A DNA stretch of 64,000 nt from JAFAHD01 sp963772515. Its GTDB lineage: Bacteria > Vulcanimicrobiota > Vulcanimicrobiia > Eremiobacterales > Eremiobacteraceae. This document shows, piece after piece, positions 43,579 to 51,786 of the stretch (its first letter is position 1; each line of letters begins with the position of its first letter). The position numbers were made by a program, and so were the translations under genes. The stretch spans positions 496,001 through 560,000 of the forward strand of contig CAVYXC010000002.1 in assembly GCA_963772515.1 (NCBI GenBank). Reading direction: 5' to 3'. The notes beneath the pieces were generated by a model, which ran no database searches, had not been told where the DNA came from, and was given only the letters and a program-made list of their open reading frames with translations.

Positions 43579-44577
43579 TCAGAGTCCAATCACTGATCTG
43601 ACCTCTGCGAGCGTAAGCCTTGCGATATCGCGCGCGCGGCGCGTTCCATCCGCGAGCACCTCTTCCACGTAGCCTGGCTTTGATTCGAGTTCGCGGCGAC
43701 GCTCGCGCAGCGGCGCGAGCGCAGCGTTCAGATGGACCGCCATGTCGGCTTTGTCTTCCACGCAGCCGAGCTGCCCGGCACGGCAACGGTGCGCGATATC
43801 GGGCGCGTTGCCCGGATTGAATATCTCCTGGAAGAAGAACACGGGGCAGATCTCGGGATGGCCGGGATCGCTCTTGCGGATCTTGCTCGGATCGGTATAC
43901 ATCTCTTTGACTTTGGCCGTCGTCTCGGCCTCGGTGTCGCTGAGCAAGATGCTGTTGTCGTAGGATTTGCTCATCTTGCGCCCGTCCAGCCCGGGTACCG
44001 CGGGAAAGTTGGAGAGCACGGCCTCGGGTTCGGTGAGCACGTCCCCGTATAGATGATTGAAGCGGCGCACGATCTCGCGGCACAGCTCGAGATGCGGCAG
44101 CTGATCCTGGCCGACCGGCACTCCTTGACCTTTGAACGCGATGATGTCGACCGTCTGCAGCACCGGATAACCCAAGAAGCCATGCGTGGCGATCTCGGGA
44201 CCCAGTGCCGCGATCTGATCCTTGTAGGTGGGCACTCGTTCGAGCCACGACACGGGCGTGATCATCGAGAGCAGCACGGACAGCTCGCTGATCTCCGGCA
44301 CGCGGGATTGGATGAACATCGTGCAGCGCTGCGGATCGAGCCCTGCGGCCAGCCAGCCGAGCGCGATGTCGTGCACGGAGTCAGCGATCTCCTTGCTGCG
44401 CGCGAAGTTCGTGGTGAGGGCGTGCAGATCGGCGATCTCGTAGAAGCAATCGTTGCTCTCTGCCAGCGCGACGAAGTTCTGCAGCGCGCCGAGCCAATGC
44501 CCGACGTGCAGTTTGCCCGAGGCGCGCATGCCCGCCATGATGCGCCGGCGTTTGGCGGTTGCAACCGTTGCCGTCAT
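43579..44577 (-). CDS. trpS: Tryptophanyl-tRNA synthetase
   Basis: Class I synthetase of 332 aa. The HIGH-type motif is ASGKLHVGHWLGALQNF near residue 20, QDQLPHLELCREIVRRFN near 155, and KMSKSYDNSILLSD near 201, all in the bacterial TrpRS arrangement. C-terminal LAEVRSVIGL matches the family. The start overlaps the thiD stop (ATGA), so the two are cotranscribed. Confidence 0.96.
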   Translation of the reverse strand: MTATVATAKRRRIMAGMRASGKLHVGHWLGALQNFVALAESNDCFYEIADLHALTTNFARSKEIADSVHDIALGWLAAGLDPQRCTMFIQSRVPEISELSVLLSMITPVSWLERVPTYKDQIAALGPEIATHGFLGYPVLQTVDIIAFKGQGVPVGQDQLPHLELCREIVRRFNHLYGDVLTEPEAVLSNFPAVPGLDGRKMSKSYDNSILLSDTEAETTAKVKEMYTDPSKIRKSDPGHPEICPVFFFQEIFNPGNAPDIAHRCRAGQLGCVEDKADMAVHLNAALAPLRERRRELESKPGYVEEVLADGTRRARDIARLTLAEVRSVIGL

Positions 44578-45365
44578 GCGCGTCCCTTAACCCGCGCGCG
44601 CCGTTGCGCCTCCAGTTCCGAACGCACGAATCCGCGCGCGCGACGGATGGCCGCGTGAAGCTTCATGCCGCGCGCGAGGTGAACCGCGATCGCGGCAGCG
44701 AGCGTACAGCCCGTGCCGCGCATGCGCGTCGCGATCCGTTGTGCGGAGAAATGCGTGATGCCATGCGCGTCGGCCAGCACGTCGACGACCTGCGAGCCGC
44801 GCAGGTGGCCGCCAGTGACCAGCACGGCGCAGCCTCGCTCGTGAATACGGAGCGCAGCGCGCTCCGCGTCGGCGACGGTCCGCACGGGCATTCCGCTTAA
44901 CGCCTGCGCTTCTGCCGCGTTGGGCGTCGCGAGAGTGACGAGCCGCAGGAGCCCCTCGAGGGCACCGAGCTCCGCCGGCCCCAAGAAGCGGTGCCCCGAC
45001 GATGACGATATCACCGGATCCAACACGACGGGCAGGCGCTTGGGTTGGGTACGCAAGAAGCGCGCGACCGCAGCGATGAGCGGCGCATCGGGCAGCAGGC
45101 CGATGCGCAGCGCATTCGGACGGCGCTCTTGTACGATCGCATCGAGCTGGTTGCGCAACGCACGCGGGGGCAAGGGATAGACCTCGGTCACGTGCCCCGA
45201 ATTCTGCGCCGTCACCGCGGCGACCGCGAAGACGCCCGCGGCCCCGAGGCGTTCGTAGACGATCAAGTCGCGTCCGATGCCCGCGGCATTGGTGGGATCG
45301 CTCGAGCCGATGCTGCAGACCAGCGGTTTACCGTGCGTGCGAGGCTTCAAGATAGCTTTATCCAC
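44574..45365 (-). CDS. thiD: Hydroxymethylpyrimidine kinase / HMP-phosphate kinase
   Basis: Ribokinase-family enzyme of thiamine synthesis, 263 aa. LVCSIGSSDPTNAAGIGRDL is the substrate loop, VFAVAAVTAQNSG follows, LPVVLDPVISSSSGHRFL is mid-protein, ATPNAAEAQALSG is typical, and the C-terminal anion-hole motif is MRGTGCTLAAAIAVHLARG. GTG 45365 lies within a TTATCCACA DnaA-box-type sequence on the opposite strand. No other thi gene is nearby. The stop overlaps trpS. Confidence 0.9.
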   Translation of the reverse strand: MDKAILKPRTHGKPLVCSIGSSDPTNAAGIGRDLIVYERLGAAGVFAVAAVTAQNSGHVTEVYPLPPRALRNQLDAIVQERRPNALRIGLLPDAPLIAAVARFLRTQPKRLPVVLDPVISSSSGHRFLGPAELGALEGLLRLVTLATPNAAEAQALSGMPVRTVADAERAALRIHERGCAVLVTGGHLRGSQVVDVLADAHGITHFSAQRIATRMRGTGCTLAAAIAVHLARGMKLHAAIRRARGFVRSELEAQRRARVKGRA

Positions 45366-45388
45366 ATATTCACAGGCTCTGTGGAGAA
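45358..45388 (+). promoter_or_regulatory. Cluster of three DnaA-box-like sites upstream of thiD
   Basis: TTATCCACA (45358-45366, perfect), ATATTCACA (45366-45374, one mismatch to TTATNCACA) and TGTGGAGAA (45380-45388, reverse of TTCTCCACA). They fill the 40-bp gap between thiD and the upstream secreted-protein gene. This is far from the origin-proximal boxes at 58.7-58.9 kb, so it may be a DnaA-titrating or DnaA-regulated site. Confidence 0.5.
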
Positions 45389-45405
45389 CACCCGTTTGCC
45401 CCCAC

Positions 45406-47139
45406 CTACGTGTGCGGCGCGGGTGGCGCGGGTGTGGGAGTCAGCGGCGCGATGTTCGCCGGCACCCCTTTGCCTGAGGTCTGATATATCTTGCCGATCT
45501 CGACCCGGAACTGATCCATCAGGCGCGAGATCTCGCTCGCCGGCGCCAACAGGTTCGGCGTGACATACCAGTGCGAGGCCTCGGCGTCGAACAACGCCTC
45601 TTGCGTGCTCTCGCGTTGGAGAGCGCTGTCCCCGCCGGCCGCGCGGCGAGCATCGCCGAGCGCAGTCCACATCTTCGCTTGATTGAACGTTCCCATCCAA
45701 TACGTCAGCGCACCCTCGTCGGCGGCCGGCTCGAAACCGTATGAGGTGAGCGTCGGCGGATGCGTGCGCACGTACTGGCCGATCGAGACCGAATTCGGTC
45801 TGCCCGAAGAAAGCGCGGCGGCCAACAAGTCGACCACGCGGGCGCGATCCGGCCGGCGATCCCACAACCCGTCGGCCTCGATGCGCAGCACGATGATGGC
45901 GCCGTCGCCCGCGCGCGCGCCGGCCGATGCGGCCAGCTCTTGCACGCGTACGCCCATCGCGCCCGCGGGCAGGCGCGGTGACAGCACGCTCAGCGCCGCT
46001 CCGTCGTCCTGGCTCCAGAAGAGCGTCGGCAGGGGCGGGCCGGCGGCGGCGCGCAGCGCGTACGCGTGAAAAGCGCCGGCGTCAGCCGCCATGACGGCCT
46101 CGCGCGACCCGCCGATCGGCGACGCGCGCAATACGCGGTCCGAGAACAGCGCAAAGCTCGCGTGGTGCTGCTCGAGCATGGTCGCCGAGTTATCATCGTA
46201 CGCCCCGTGCGGCGAATACAGGCCTGGGGCAACCCCTGAGAGCAGGTTCGCGCTGCGCAGCGCATGATCGACCATTGCGGCGGCGTCCGCAGCCGCGTTG
46301 ACCATCACGACGTTGGGTCCGCTCTTGCCGCCGCCGTCGATCAACAGGGGAAGGATGGGCTCACCGGCAGGGTCGGCCACGAGCTCGAGTTGGCCAGAGG
46401 TCGCCAGCTCTTTCAAATCGTCAAGCGTCTTGCGGTCTGCCGCCGCCAGCTCGTTCACCGCGCTCAGAGCCTCAGCGTCCGTCAGCGAGTTCTTCTGCAA
46501 GAGCGGGGAACTCGCTGTCAGCTCGCCGGCCGCGGCCAGGCGCACCAGTGCGCCAAAGCCGGCGAATTCCACGTAATCGCCCGCGGTGAACGTCGCCGTG
46601 CGCTGTCCGGCCAACGCGAGGGGCGCAGTCGCGGCGAGCGCGCGATAACGCCGTGCCGACGCAAGCATGGTCAAGGAGTCGTCGAGCAGCGGCACTTGCG
46701 CCAACACGCGCATCATGTCCGAGCGCGCGCCACCGACGAGATGACCTTGCGCCATCGTCTGCAAGGCGGTGTCTCCCGCGGCCGCACGAGCCAACCCGTC
46801 GAGCGCGCCGGCATCGACCGCCAGCGAGAAGTGCGCGCGCGGATGCGCGTGGAGCGCGCGCTCGATCGCGCCGAGCGAGTCGGGCGCCGATAACGCGATC
46901 GCGGCGGCGCGTACGCTCGCATCCGCTGAAGTCGAGGCCGCCAGGTGCCAGATGACCGCGACGTCGGCCGGGCGCACAGGTGTCGGCACGGGCGTGGGAG
47001 TCGGCGTCGGCGTCGGAGCAGGCGTCAACGGCAACGGCGAGACCACAGGCGGAGGCGTCGCCACCGGTTGACCGGTCGGCGCGGCTAGCGGGGTCGGGCT
47101 TGCTGTCGCGAGCGCGATCACGAGTGCTGCCCAGATCAT
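45406..47139 (-). CDS. Secreted GH57-like protein, probably without catalytic activity
   Basis: 577-aa exported protein. After a short hydrophobic N-terminus (MIWAALVIALATASPTP) comes a Pro/Thr/Val-rich linker to about residue 55. ADVAVIWHLAASTSADASVR resembles the first strand of glycoside hydrolase family 57 (WHMHQPYY-type), with the histidine-rich metal or substrate loop lost. Further GH57-like echoes are GQLELVADPAGEPILPLL and GVAPGLYSPHGAYDDNSATM. The usual catalytic Glu loop is not recognisable. The C-terminus ends in a Pro-rich TPTPAPPAPHT. It is likely a binding or structural relative on the cell surface. Assignment is by motif resemblance only. Confidence 0.6.
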   Translation of the reverse strand: MIWAALVIALATASPTPLAAPTGQPVATPPPVVSPLPLTPAPTPTPTPTPVPTPVRPADVAVIWHLAASTSADASVRAAAIALSAPDSLGAIERALHAHPRAHFSLAVDAGALDGLARAAAGDTALQTMAQGHLVGGARSDMMRVLAQVPLLDDSLTMLASARRYRALAATAPLALAGQRTATFTAGDYVEFAGFGALVRLAAAGELTASSPLLQKNSLTDAEALSAVNELAAADRKTLDDLKELATSGQLELVADPAGEPILPLLIDGGGKSGPNVVMVNAAADAAAMVDHALRSANLLSGVAPGLYSPHGAYDDNSATMLEQHHASFALFSDRVLRASPIGGSREAVMAADAGAFHAYALRAAAGPPLPTLFWSQDDGAALSVLSPRLPAGAMGVRVQELAASAGARAGDGAIIVLRIEADGLWDRRPDRARVVDLLAAALSSGRPNSVSIGQYVRTHPPTLTSYGFEPAADEGALTYWMGTFNQAKMWTALGDARRAAGGDSALQRESTQEALFDAEASHWYVTPNLLAPASEISRLMDQFRVEIGKIYQTSGKGVPANIAPLTPTPAPPAPHT

Positions 47140-47175
47140 GTCCGTCGAATCGCCTCAGCCCGTAGTTATTCGGTG

Positions 47176-47202
47176 AAAGAAAAAGGCCGGACTGCGCCGG
47201 CC
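47176..47202 (-). terminator. Rho-independent terminator of the Big-like lipoprotein gene
   Basis: On the minus strand GGCCGG, loop CGCAGT, CCGGCC, then TTTTTCTTTC, 29 nt after the stop at 47231. It separates this gene from the GH57-like gene downstream. Confidence 0.8.
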
Positions 47203-47230
47203 TCGAGAGCGTCTTGATATCCGTCGGAAC

Positions 47231-47665
47231 TTAGAGAACCGTCACCGTGACTGTTCCCTTGACTCCCGAGACGGTCGCATTGAGCGTCGCGGTCCCGGGT
47301 GAGGCTCCGAAGACGCAGATGTTCTGCAACACGGTGGTGCCGTTGTACGGCGTCGCGCAATCGCCGTTGAGCAGCACGAGCGCGCCGGTTCCATTGACGG
47401 TGGTCCACGTCGCACCTTGCGTCGACGAGACGTACTGCTGGCCGCCGTAACTATAGTACGCCGTCGCCACCATCAGAAGCGTGTGGCCACGGGAGACTTG
47501 CGGGATGTTGACGCCGCTCTGCACGGCGATGCCGACCTTGTTGACGACCGCCGAGCTGCGCGACGAGCCCGAGCCGATGTTCACGCCAAGACCACCGCAG
47601 CCGACGAGCGCGAGAATGGCCGCCGCTGCACCAAGCGCAACAACCGTTCGCCGCATAACCTGCAT
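47231..47665 (-). CDS. Lipoprotein with bacterial Ig-like (Big_2) domain
   Basis: 144-aa exported protein from ATG 47665 (GAGGG 8 nt upstream). The signal peptide ends in lipobox LALVGC near residue 24, followed by a Gly/Ser linker. The single domain (about 45-144), with GHTLLMVATAYYSYGG, ATWTTVNGTGALVLLNG and a final GTATLNATVSGVKGTVTVTV, is the usual form of a bacterial Ig-like group 2 repeat. Ends with a clear terminator. Surface or periplasmic; partner unknown. Confidence 0.75.
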   Translation of the reverse strand: MQVMRRTVVALGAAAAILALVGCGGLGVNIGSGSSRSSAVVNKVGIAVQSGVNIPQVSRGHTLLMVATAYYSYGGQQYVSSTQGATWTTVNGTGALVLLNGDCATPYNGTTVLQNICVFGASPGTATLNATVSGVKGTVTVTVL

Positions 47666-47851
47666 CGCAAGCCCTCTTTCGTGCAAACAGCCGGTACGAA
47701 GAAGAAGCAACACGTCCGTGCAGCGCCTCGTAGTGGCTCGACCGCGCGTTGCGTGTGTTACCGGCTCTTGCGGGCGGTTCGAAGGGGTCTCGGGCATATC
47801 CTCCGGCACGGAGCAGCGGCCTTGGCGGACCGCCTTGCGGGCCGCAAACCG

Positions 47852-48676
47852 TTACAACGTCTTGAGATGGATGGGCCCGACGACGACACCAAAAGGCTGC
47901 TCGGCGCCGTCGAAGATCGCCGGCGCGACGGTCATCGTCAGCGTCTGCTCCTGGTCTTTCTTTTGCGCGACGGGGAAGTTGATGTAGCCCGACGCCTGGC
48001 GGCCGGGCAGCAGGCGCAAGCCTTCGAAGAAGCCGAGGTCGTTGAGCGGAAACGTCGCGTCGTTCAATGCCGGGACTTTGGCCGCGCCGTCGTCGAGCAC
48101 GCTCTTGCCCAAGGGGAGCACCTGTGCCGGCGTCGTGCTCCCGTTGCGGATCGTGCAATCGATCTGGATGCGCTTGTCATAGAACTCGATGCGGTGCACG
48201 GTGATCGCGATTCCTTGCGCGCTGCCGGTGATGTTCGGCGCATAGGATTTCCACGGCTGATACAGCTGCTTGACGCGCCACGCGCCGTTCTCGAGCAGCG
48301 CGAAGTACGGCTCTTTGACCGCGCCGCTCACGACCGCGCCTGTCGCCGCATTCACGAACGTCGCCTGCTGCGAGACCGTGATCTCGACGACTTGGTCGTG
48401 CGGCAATGCGCTGACGATCTCGAATTTGTGGATCGCGTATTGGGTCGCGCGCGCGTTGGACGCGAAATTGTTGACGTTGCCGAAATAATGCTGCTGCGCC
48501 GACGTGAGCAGCGCATACGCCGACGCGTAATCGTTGTGCGACAGCGCGGTCACGTACTGGGTGACCGCGGCGATCGCGTGCGTGTCGACCTGTTCACCTG
48601 GCTCGCCCGGCGCGATCGGCGGCGATGCGCCCAGCAACGCCAAGGCCAGGACCGTCGCGAGCCACGTCGCTCTCAT
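47852..48676 (-). CDS. Secreted two-domain protein (NTF2-like plus DUF4352-like)
   Basis: 274-aa protein with signal peptide (MRATWLATVLALALLGASPP). The first domain (about 30-140) starts VTQYVTALSHNDYASAYALL, an NTF2/SnoaL-like helix pattern often found in uncharacterised exported proteins. The second (about 150-274) reads GIAITVHRIEFYDKRIQIDC onward, beta-rich and similar to DUF4352-type modules. The 3' neighbour is the Big-like lipoprotein. Its start lies 4 bp past the parB stop and overlaps it (ATGA), so it belongs to the parAB transcript. Function unknown. Confidence 0.7.
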   Translation of the reverse strand: MRATWLATVLALALLGASPPIAPGEPGEQVDTHAIAAVTQYVTALSHNDYASAYALLTSAQQHYFGNVNNFASNARATQYAIHKFEIVSALPHDQVVEITVSQQATFVNAATGAVVSGAVKEPYFALLENGAWRVKQLYQPWKSYAPNITGSAQGIAITVHRIEFYDKRIQIDCTIRNGSTTPAQVLPLGKSVLDDGAAKVPALNDATFPLNDLGFFEGLRLLPGRQASGYINFPVAQKKDQEQTLTMTVAPAIFDGAEQPFGVVVGPIHLKTL

Positions 48677-49554
48677 GTTTCCTCCGGACAGATGCGATCG
48701 ACGATGCGTTGCAGCTCGTCGTCGTCGGCGTAGTGGATCTCGAGCGAGCCGCCGCGCGCCGCTCGGCGCAGCGTCACCCGCGTGGCCAGCGCGAAGCGCA
48801 GACGGTTCTCGACTTCGGCCAGGTCGGGAGGAAGGGTGGCGTGTGTGCTGCGCGCCTGCGGCGCGGCGGCCTTACCGCTGGCCCGCAACGCCGCACGCTC
48901 GATCTCGCGCACGCTCCAACCCTTGGCCACTGCTTCGCGCGCCAGCCGCTCGGCTTTCGGTCCGGACAGGGCGGCCAGCGCGCGCGCGTGTCCGCCGGAC
49001 AACTTGCCGTCGCGCACCATCGCCTGGACCGAATCCGGCAGTGAGAGCAGCCGCAGCGCATTGGCGACCGCGGGGCGGCTCTTGCCGAGGCGTTGCGCGA
49101 GCATCTCTTGCGTGAAATCGTGCTCTGCGATCAGCTGGCGATAGCCCGCCGCTTCTTCGATCGCGTTGAGATCAGTGCGCTGGAGATTCTCGAGCAGTGC
49201 CAGTTCGATGGCCTGGCCGTCCTTAGTCTCGCGCACCATCGCCGGAATCGTGCGCAGGCCCGCGAGCTTGGCGGCGCGCCAACGCCGCTCGCCGGCGATG
49301 AGCTCGTAATGTGCCGGGCCCTCGCGCTTGGGCCGCACGAGCACCGGTACGAGCACGCCGTACGCCTTGATCGAGTGGGAGAGCGATTCAAGCTCGGTCT
49401 GATTGAAGGCGTGACGCGGCTGGTGCGGGTTGGGCGCGATGTCGGCGAGCGCGAGCGGGATGACCGTGCGCGCGCCGGCCGGCCGTTCTTGCGCGCTGGC
49501 CCCCGGGAAAAGCGCGCCAAGGCCGCGCCCCAAGCCTCGCTGCGGTTTGCTCAT
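48673..49554 (-). CDS. parB: Chromosome partitioning protein ParB
   Basis: CTP-dependent DNA clamp that loads at parS sites, 293 aa. MSKPQRGLGRGLGALFPG is the N-terminal ParA-activating region. The ParB/Srx domain has NPHQPRHAF and AGERRWRAAKLAGLRTIPAM (about 90) and ENLQRTDLNAIEEAAGY. The helix-turn-helix DFTQEMLAQRLGKSRPAVAN is near 150. The C-terminal dimer domain ends RIVDRICPEET. The start overlaps the parA stop. A parS-like site is at 51769. Confidence 0.95.
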   Translation of the reverse strand: MSKPQRGLGRGLGALFPGASAQERPAGARTVIPLALADIAPNPHQPRHAFNQTELESLSHSIKAYGVLVPVLVRPKREGPAHYELIAGERRWRAAKLAGLRTIPAMVRETKDGQAIELALLENLQRTDLNAIEEAAGYRQLIAEHDFTQEMLAQRLGKSRPAVANALRLLSLPDSVQAMVRDGKLSGGHARALAALSGPKAERLAREAVAKGWSVREIERAALRASGKAAAPQARSTHATLPPDLAEVENRLRFALATRVTLRRAARGGSLEIHYADDDELQRIVDRICPEET

Positions 49555-50336
49555 CGTGCCATCACCTCTTCGGCCAGGGCCGCGTATGCTACCGCACCCT
49601 TGCTTTTCGGGTCGAACGCCGCGATCGGCGCGCCGTACGAAGGCGCCTCCGACAGCCGCACTGTGCGCGGGATGCGCGTCGTGAAGACCTCGCCGGGGAA
49701 ATAGTTCTCGACTTCGGCGACGACCTGAGTCGCCAGATTCGTGCGACCGTCGTACATCGTGATGAGCACGCCCATGATGCGCAGCTCCTCATTGAGGTGC
49801 GTGCGCACCAAATCGATGACGCGCGTCAACTGACCGAGCCCTTCGAGCGCGAGATACTCGGCTTGTACGGGCACGATGAGCCACTGCGAGGCGGTCAGCG
49901 CGTTGAGCGTCAGCAGACCCAATGACGGCGGGCAATCGATCACGATATCGTCGTACCGTTTCGCGCTGCCCCGCAGCGCGTTTCGCAAGCGCTGCTCGCG
50001 CGAAAAGGCCGACACGAGTTCGAGTTCGGCGCCCGCGAGGTTCAAGGTCGCCGGCACCAGCGCGAGATTCTCGACGCTGGTGGACATCGTCGCCTCGTCG
50101 AGCTTCACGTTCTTGAGCAGCACGTCATAGATGCAGCGCTCAACCTGTGTCTTCTCGATGCCGAGCGCGGTCGTCGAATTGCCTTGCGGATCGATATCGA
50201 CCAGTAGCACGCGCCGCCCACGGCTGGCGAGCGCGGCCGCGAGATTCACCGCAGTGGTCGTCTTGCCGACGCCGCCTTTTTGGTTGGCGACTGCGATGAC
50301 ACGATTTGTCCCGTTATGCGAACTTATCTTAGGCAT
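49551..50336 (-). CDS. parA: Chromosome partitioning ATPase ParA (Soj)
   Basis: Deviant Walker ATPase of 261 aa starting MPKISSHNGTNRVIAVANQK at ATG 50336. The P-loop is NQKGGVGKTTTAVNLAAALA, the A' motif VLLVDIDPQGNSTTALG, and the switch II region YDDIVIDCPPSLGLLTLNAL. The longer open frame to 50759 is antisense to the CCA gene. Its start codon lies inside one copy of a 15-bp direct repeat and overlaps the cca stop by 8 bp. Confidence 0.95.
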   Translation of the reverse strand: MPKISSHNGTNRVIAVANQKGGVGKTTTAVNLAAALASRGRRVLLVDIDPQGNSTTALGIEKTQVERCIYDVLLKNVKLDEATMSTSVENLALVPATLNLAGAELELVSAFSREQRLRNALRGSAKRYDDIVIDCPPSLGLLTLNALTASQWLIVPVQAEYLALEGLGQLTRVIDLVRTHLNEELRIMGVLITMYDGRTNLATQVVAEVENYFPGEVFTTRIPRTVRLSEAPSYGAPIAAFDPKSKGAVAYAALAEEVMAR

Positions 50337-50349
50337 TTGTCCCGTTATG
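50304..50349 (+). repeat. 15-bp direct repeat across the parA start codon
   Basis: ATTTGTCCCGTTATG occurs perfectly at 50304-50318 and 50335-50349, a 31-bp period (about three helical turns). The second copy overlaps the parA ATG and the cca stop. On the minus strand both read CAT AAC GGG ACA AAT, giving His-Asn-Gly-Thr-Asn at the end of cca and near the start of parA. Candidate operator, or a tandem duplication. Confidence 0.6.
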
Positions 50350-51744
50350 TGGGTCGCTTTGGGCGGGCGTCTTGGCCAAAATGCGGCGTGCGATGGCGTG
50401 CAAAGTGTCTCGCTCATTGCGAGCGGGGTCCTCGAGGACCTCTTCGAGGCATGCCTGCAAGACTGCGCCCACTCGATCGTCCCCGCGAAAATCGCCGCCG
50501 GCAAGGCCGAGCTCCCGCATGATGGCGATGACATCGTTGCCGTCGATGGCCAAATCGCCGACGCTGAGCGCCGGACGCCCGTGGAGCATGGCCGCCACGC
50601 GTCTCTCGAAGCGCTCGTTCTCGCCGTGATCGTGCGGGGGCAGGCCGCTGGCGACGATGTCGGCGTGGCGCAGCGCGAAAAGCCCGTCGATATTGGCCGG
50701 GCCGACCTTGCGGATGAAGCGGCGGATGCCGGCGTCGGTGATGACGTCACCCGTCGCATACATGTGGTTGGCGATCAGCCGGGCGACGCGTTCGATCACC
50801 TCGCCGCTGAAACGCAGGCGGCCGAGCAGGTCGCGCGCCATCTGCTCCCCGACCTGCTGGTGGCCATAGAAATGTGGCCCTTCTTTCGTCCGCGGCTTCC
50901 CTACGTCGTGCAGCAGCGCGGCGAGGCGCAGCACCAACTCGGGCGGCGCGGCATCAAGCGTTTTGAGGCTATGGTAATAGACCGTGTAGGCATGGTACTC
51001 GTTTTGCTCGACCTGCCAACCTTCGAGCAGCTCGGGCATCACCACGGCAAGCGCGCCCGTCTCGCGCAGCAGCTCGATACCGACGCTGGGCAGGGGAGCC
51101 AGCGTCAGAAGCTTGGTGAGCTCGTCGGCGATCCGTTCGGGCGCTACGGTCGCCACCCGGTCGGCGGCGGCGCGCATGGCCGCAAGCGCCGATGGGGTGG
51201 GCGCAAGCTCGAAGCGGGCCGCAAACTGAGCGCCGCGCAAGATGCGCAGCGGATCTTCTTCAAACGCTTCGGCGCGCAGGGTGTCGAGGCGCTTGCGCTC
51301 GAGATCGGCCCGGCCGCCGTGCGGGTCGATAATCGCGCCGCTTCGCAGGTCGCGGGCCATCATGTTCATGCGGAAATCGCGGCGGCCGAGGTCTTCCTCG
51401 AGCGGGATGTCGGGGGCCGACTCGATGGCAAAATCGCGGTGGTGCGGCCCGGTTGAGCGCTCGCGCCGGGGCAACGCGATGTCGACGGTCCGGTCGTGTA
51501 GGGTGAATTTGATGACCCCGAACGAGGCGCCGACGACCTCGACCCGCCCGTGGCTGCCGAGGCGCTCGAGGATCGTCGCCAGCGGCACGCCCGTCACGAG
51601 GTAGTCCTGGTCGGGCTGGCGCGCCTGGCGTTGGCCCAGTTCGGCCAGAACGGCATCGCGCACGCTGCCGCCGACGGCGTAGACGCCGGCCTCGGGCAGC
51701 GTTTCGATCAACAGCGCGCCGACGTCCTTACCCGGCAGGTTCAC
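50329..51744 (-). CDS. cca: CCA tRNA nucleotidyltransferase with HD domain
   Basis: Adds or repairs the 3'-CCA of tRNA, 471 aa. The head domain has VYAVGGSVRDAVLAEL and the catalytic acidic pair in QPDQDYLVTG. RRDFRMNMMARDL and EDPLRILRGAQFAARF follow. The HD domain has LVLRLAALLHDVGKPRTKEG near 270. The long C-terminal arm is helical. Full length for bacterial HD-containing CCA enzymes. Its 3' end overlaps parA. Unusually it lies between parA and rsmG, splitting the usual gidB-parA-parB order. Confidence 0.93.
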   Translation of the reverse strand: MNLPGKDVGALLIETLPEAGVYAVGGSVRDAVLAELGQRQARQPDQDYLVTGVPLATILERLGSHGRVEVVGASFGVIKFTLHDRTVDIALPRRERSTGPHHRDFAIESAPDIPLEEDLGRRDFRMNMMARDLRSGAIIDPHGGRADLERKRLDTLRAEAFEEDPLRILRGAQFAARFELAPTPSALAAMRAAADRVATVAPERIADELTKLLTLAPLPSVGIELLRETGALAVVMPELLEGWQVEQNEYHAYTVYYHSLKTLDAAPPELVLRLAALLHDVGKPRTKEGPHFYGHQQVGEQMARDLLGRLRFSGEVIERVARLIANHMYATGDVITDAGIRRFIRKVGPANIDGLFALRHADIVASGLPPHDHGENERFERRVAAMLHGRPALSVGDLAIDGNDVIAIMRELGLAGGDFRGDDRVGAVLQACLEEVLEDPARNERDTLHAIARRILAKTPAQSDPHNGTNA

Positions 51745-51768
51745 AATGCGTGTCCTGTCAGCGCCGAT

Positions 51769-51784
51769 TGTTTCCCGTGAAACA
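51769..51784 (+). promoter_or_regulatory. parS: parS centromere-like site
   Basis: TGTTTCCCGTGAAACA differs from the widely conserved parS TGTTTCACGTGAAACA at one position and is extended to a 20-bp near-palindrome (51767-51786). It lies in the gap between cca and rsmG, about 2.2 kb from parB and 7 kb from dnaA, the usual neighbourhood for ParB loading. Confidence 0.8.
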
Positions 51785-51786
51785 AT

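Noticed and set aside
46975..47070. Repetitive GTCGGCGTCGG-type stretch
   Set aside because: It encodes the Thr/Pro-rich linker of the GH57-like protein and is low-complexity coding sequence, not a repeat array.
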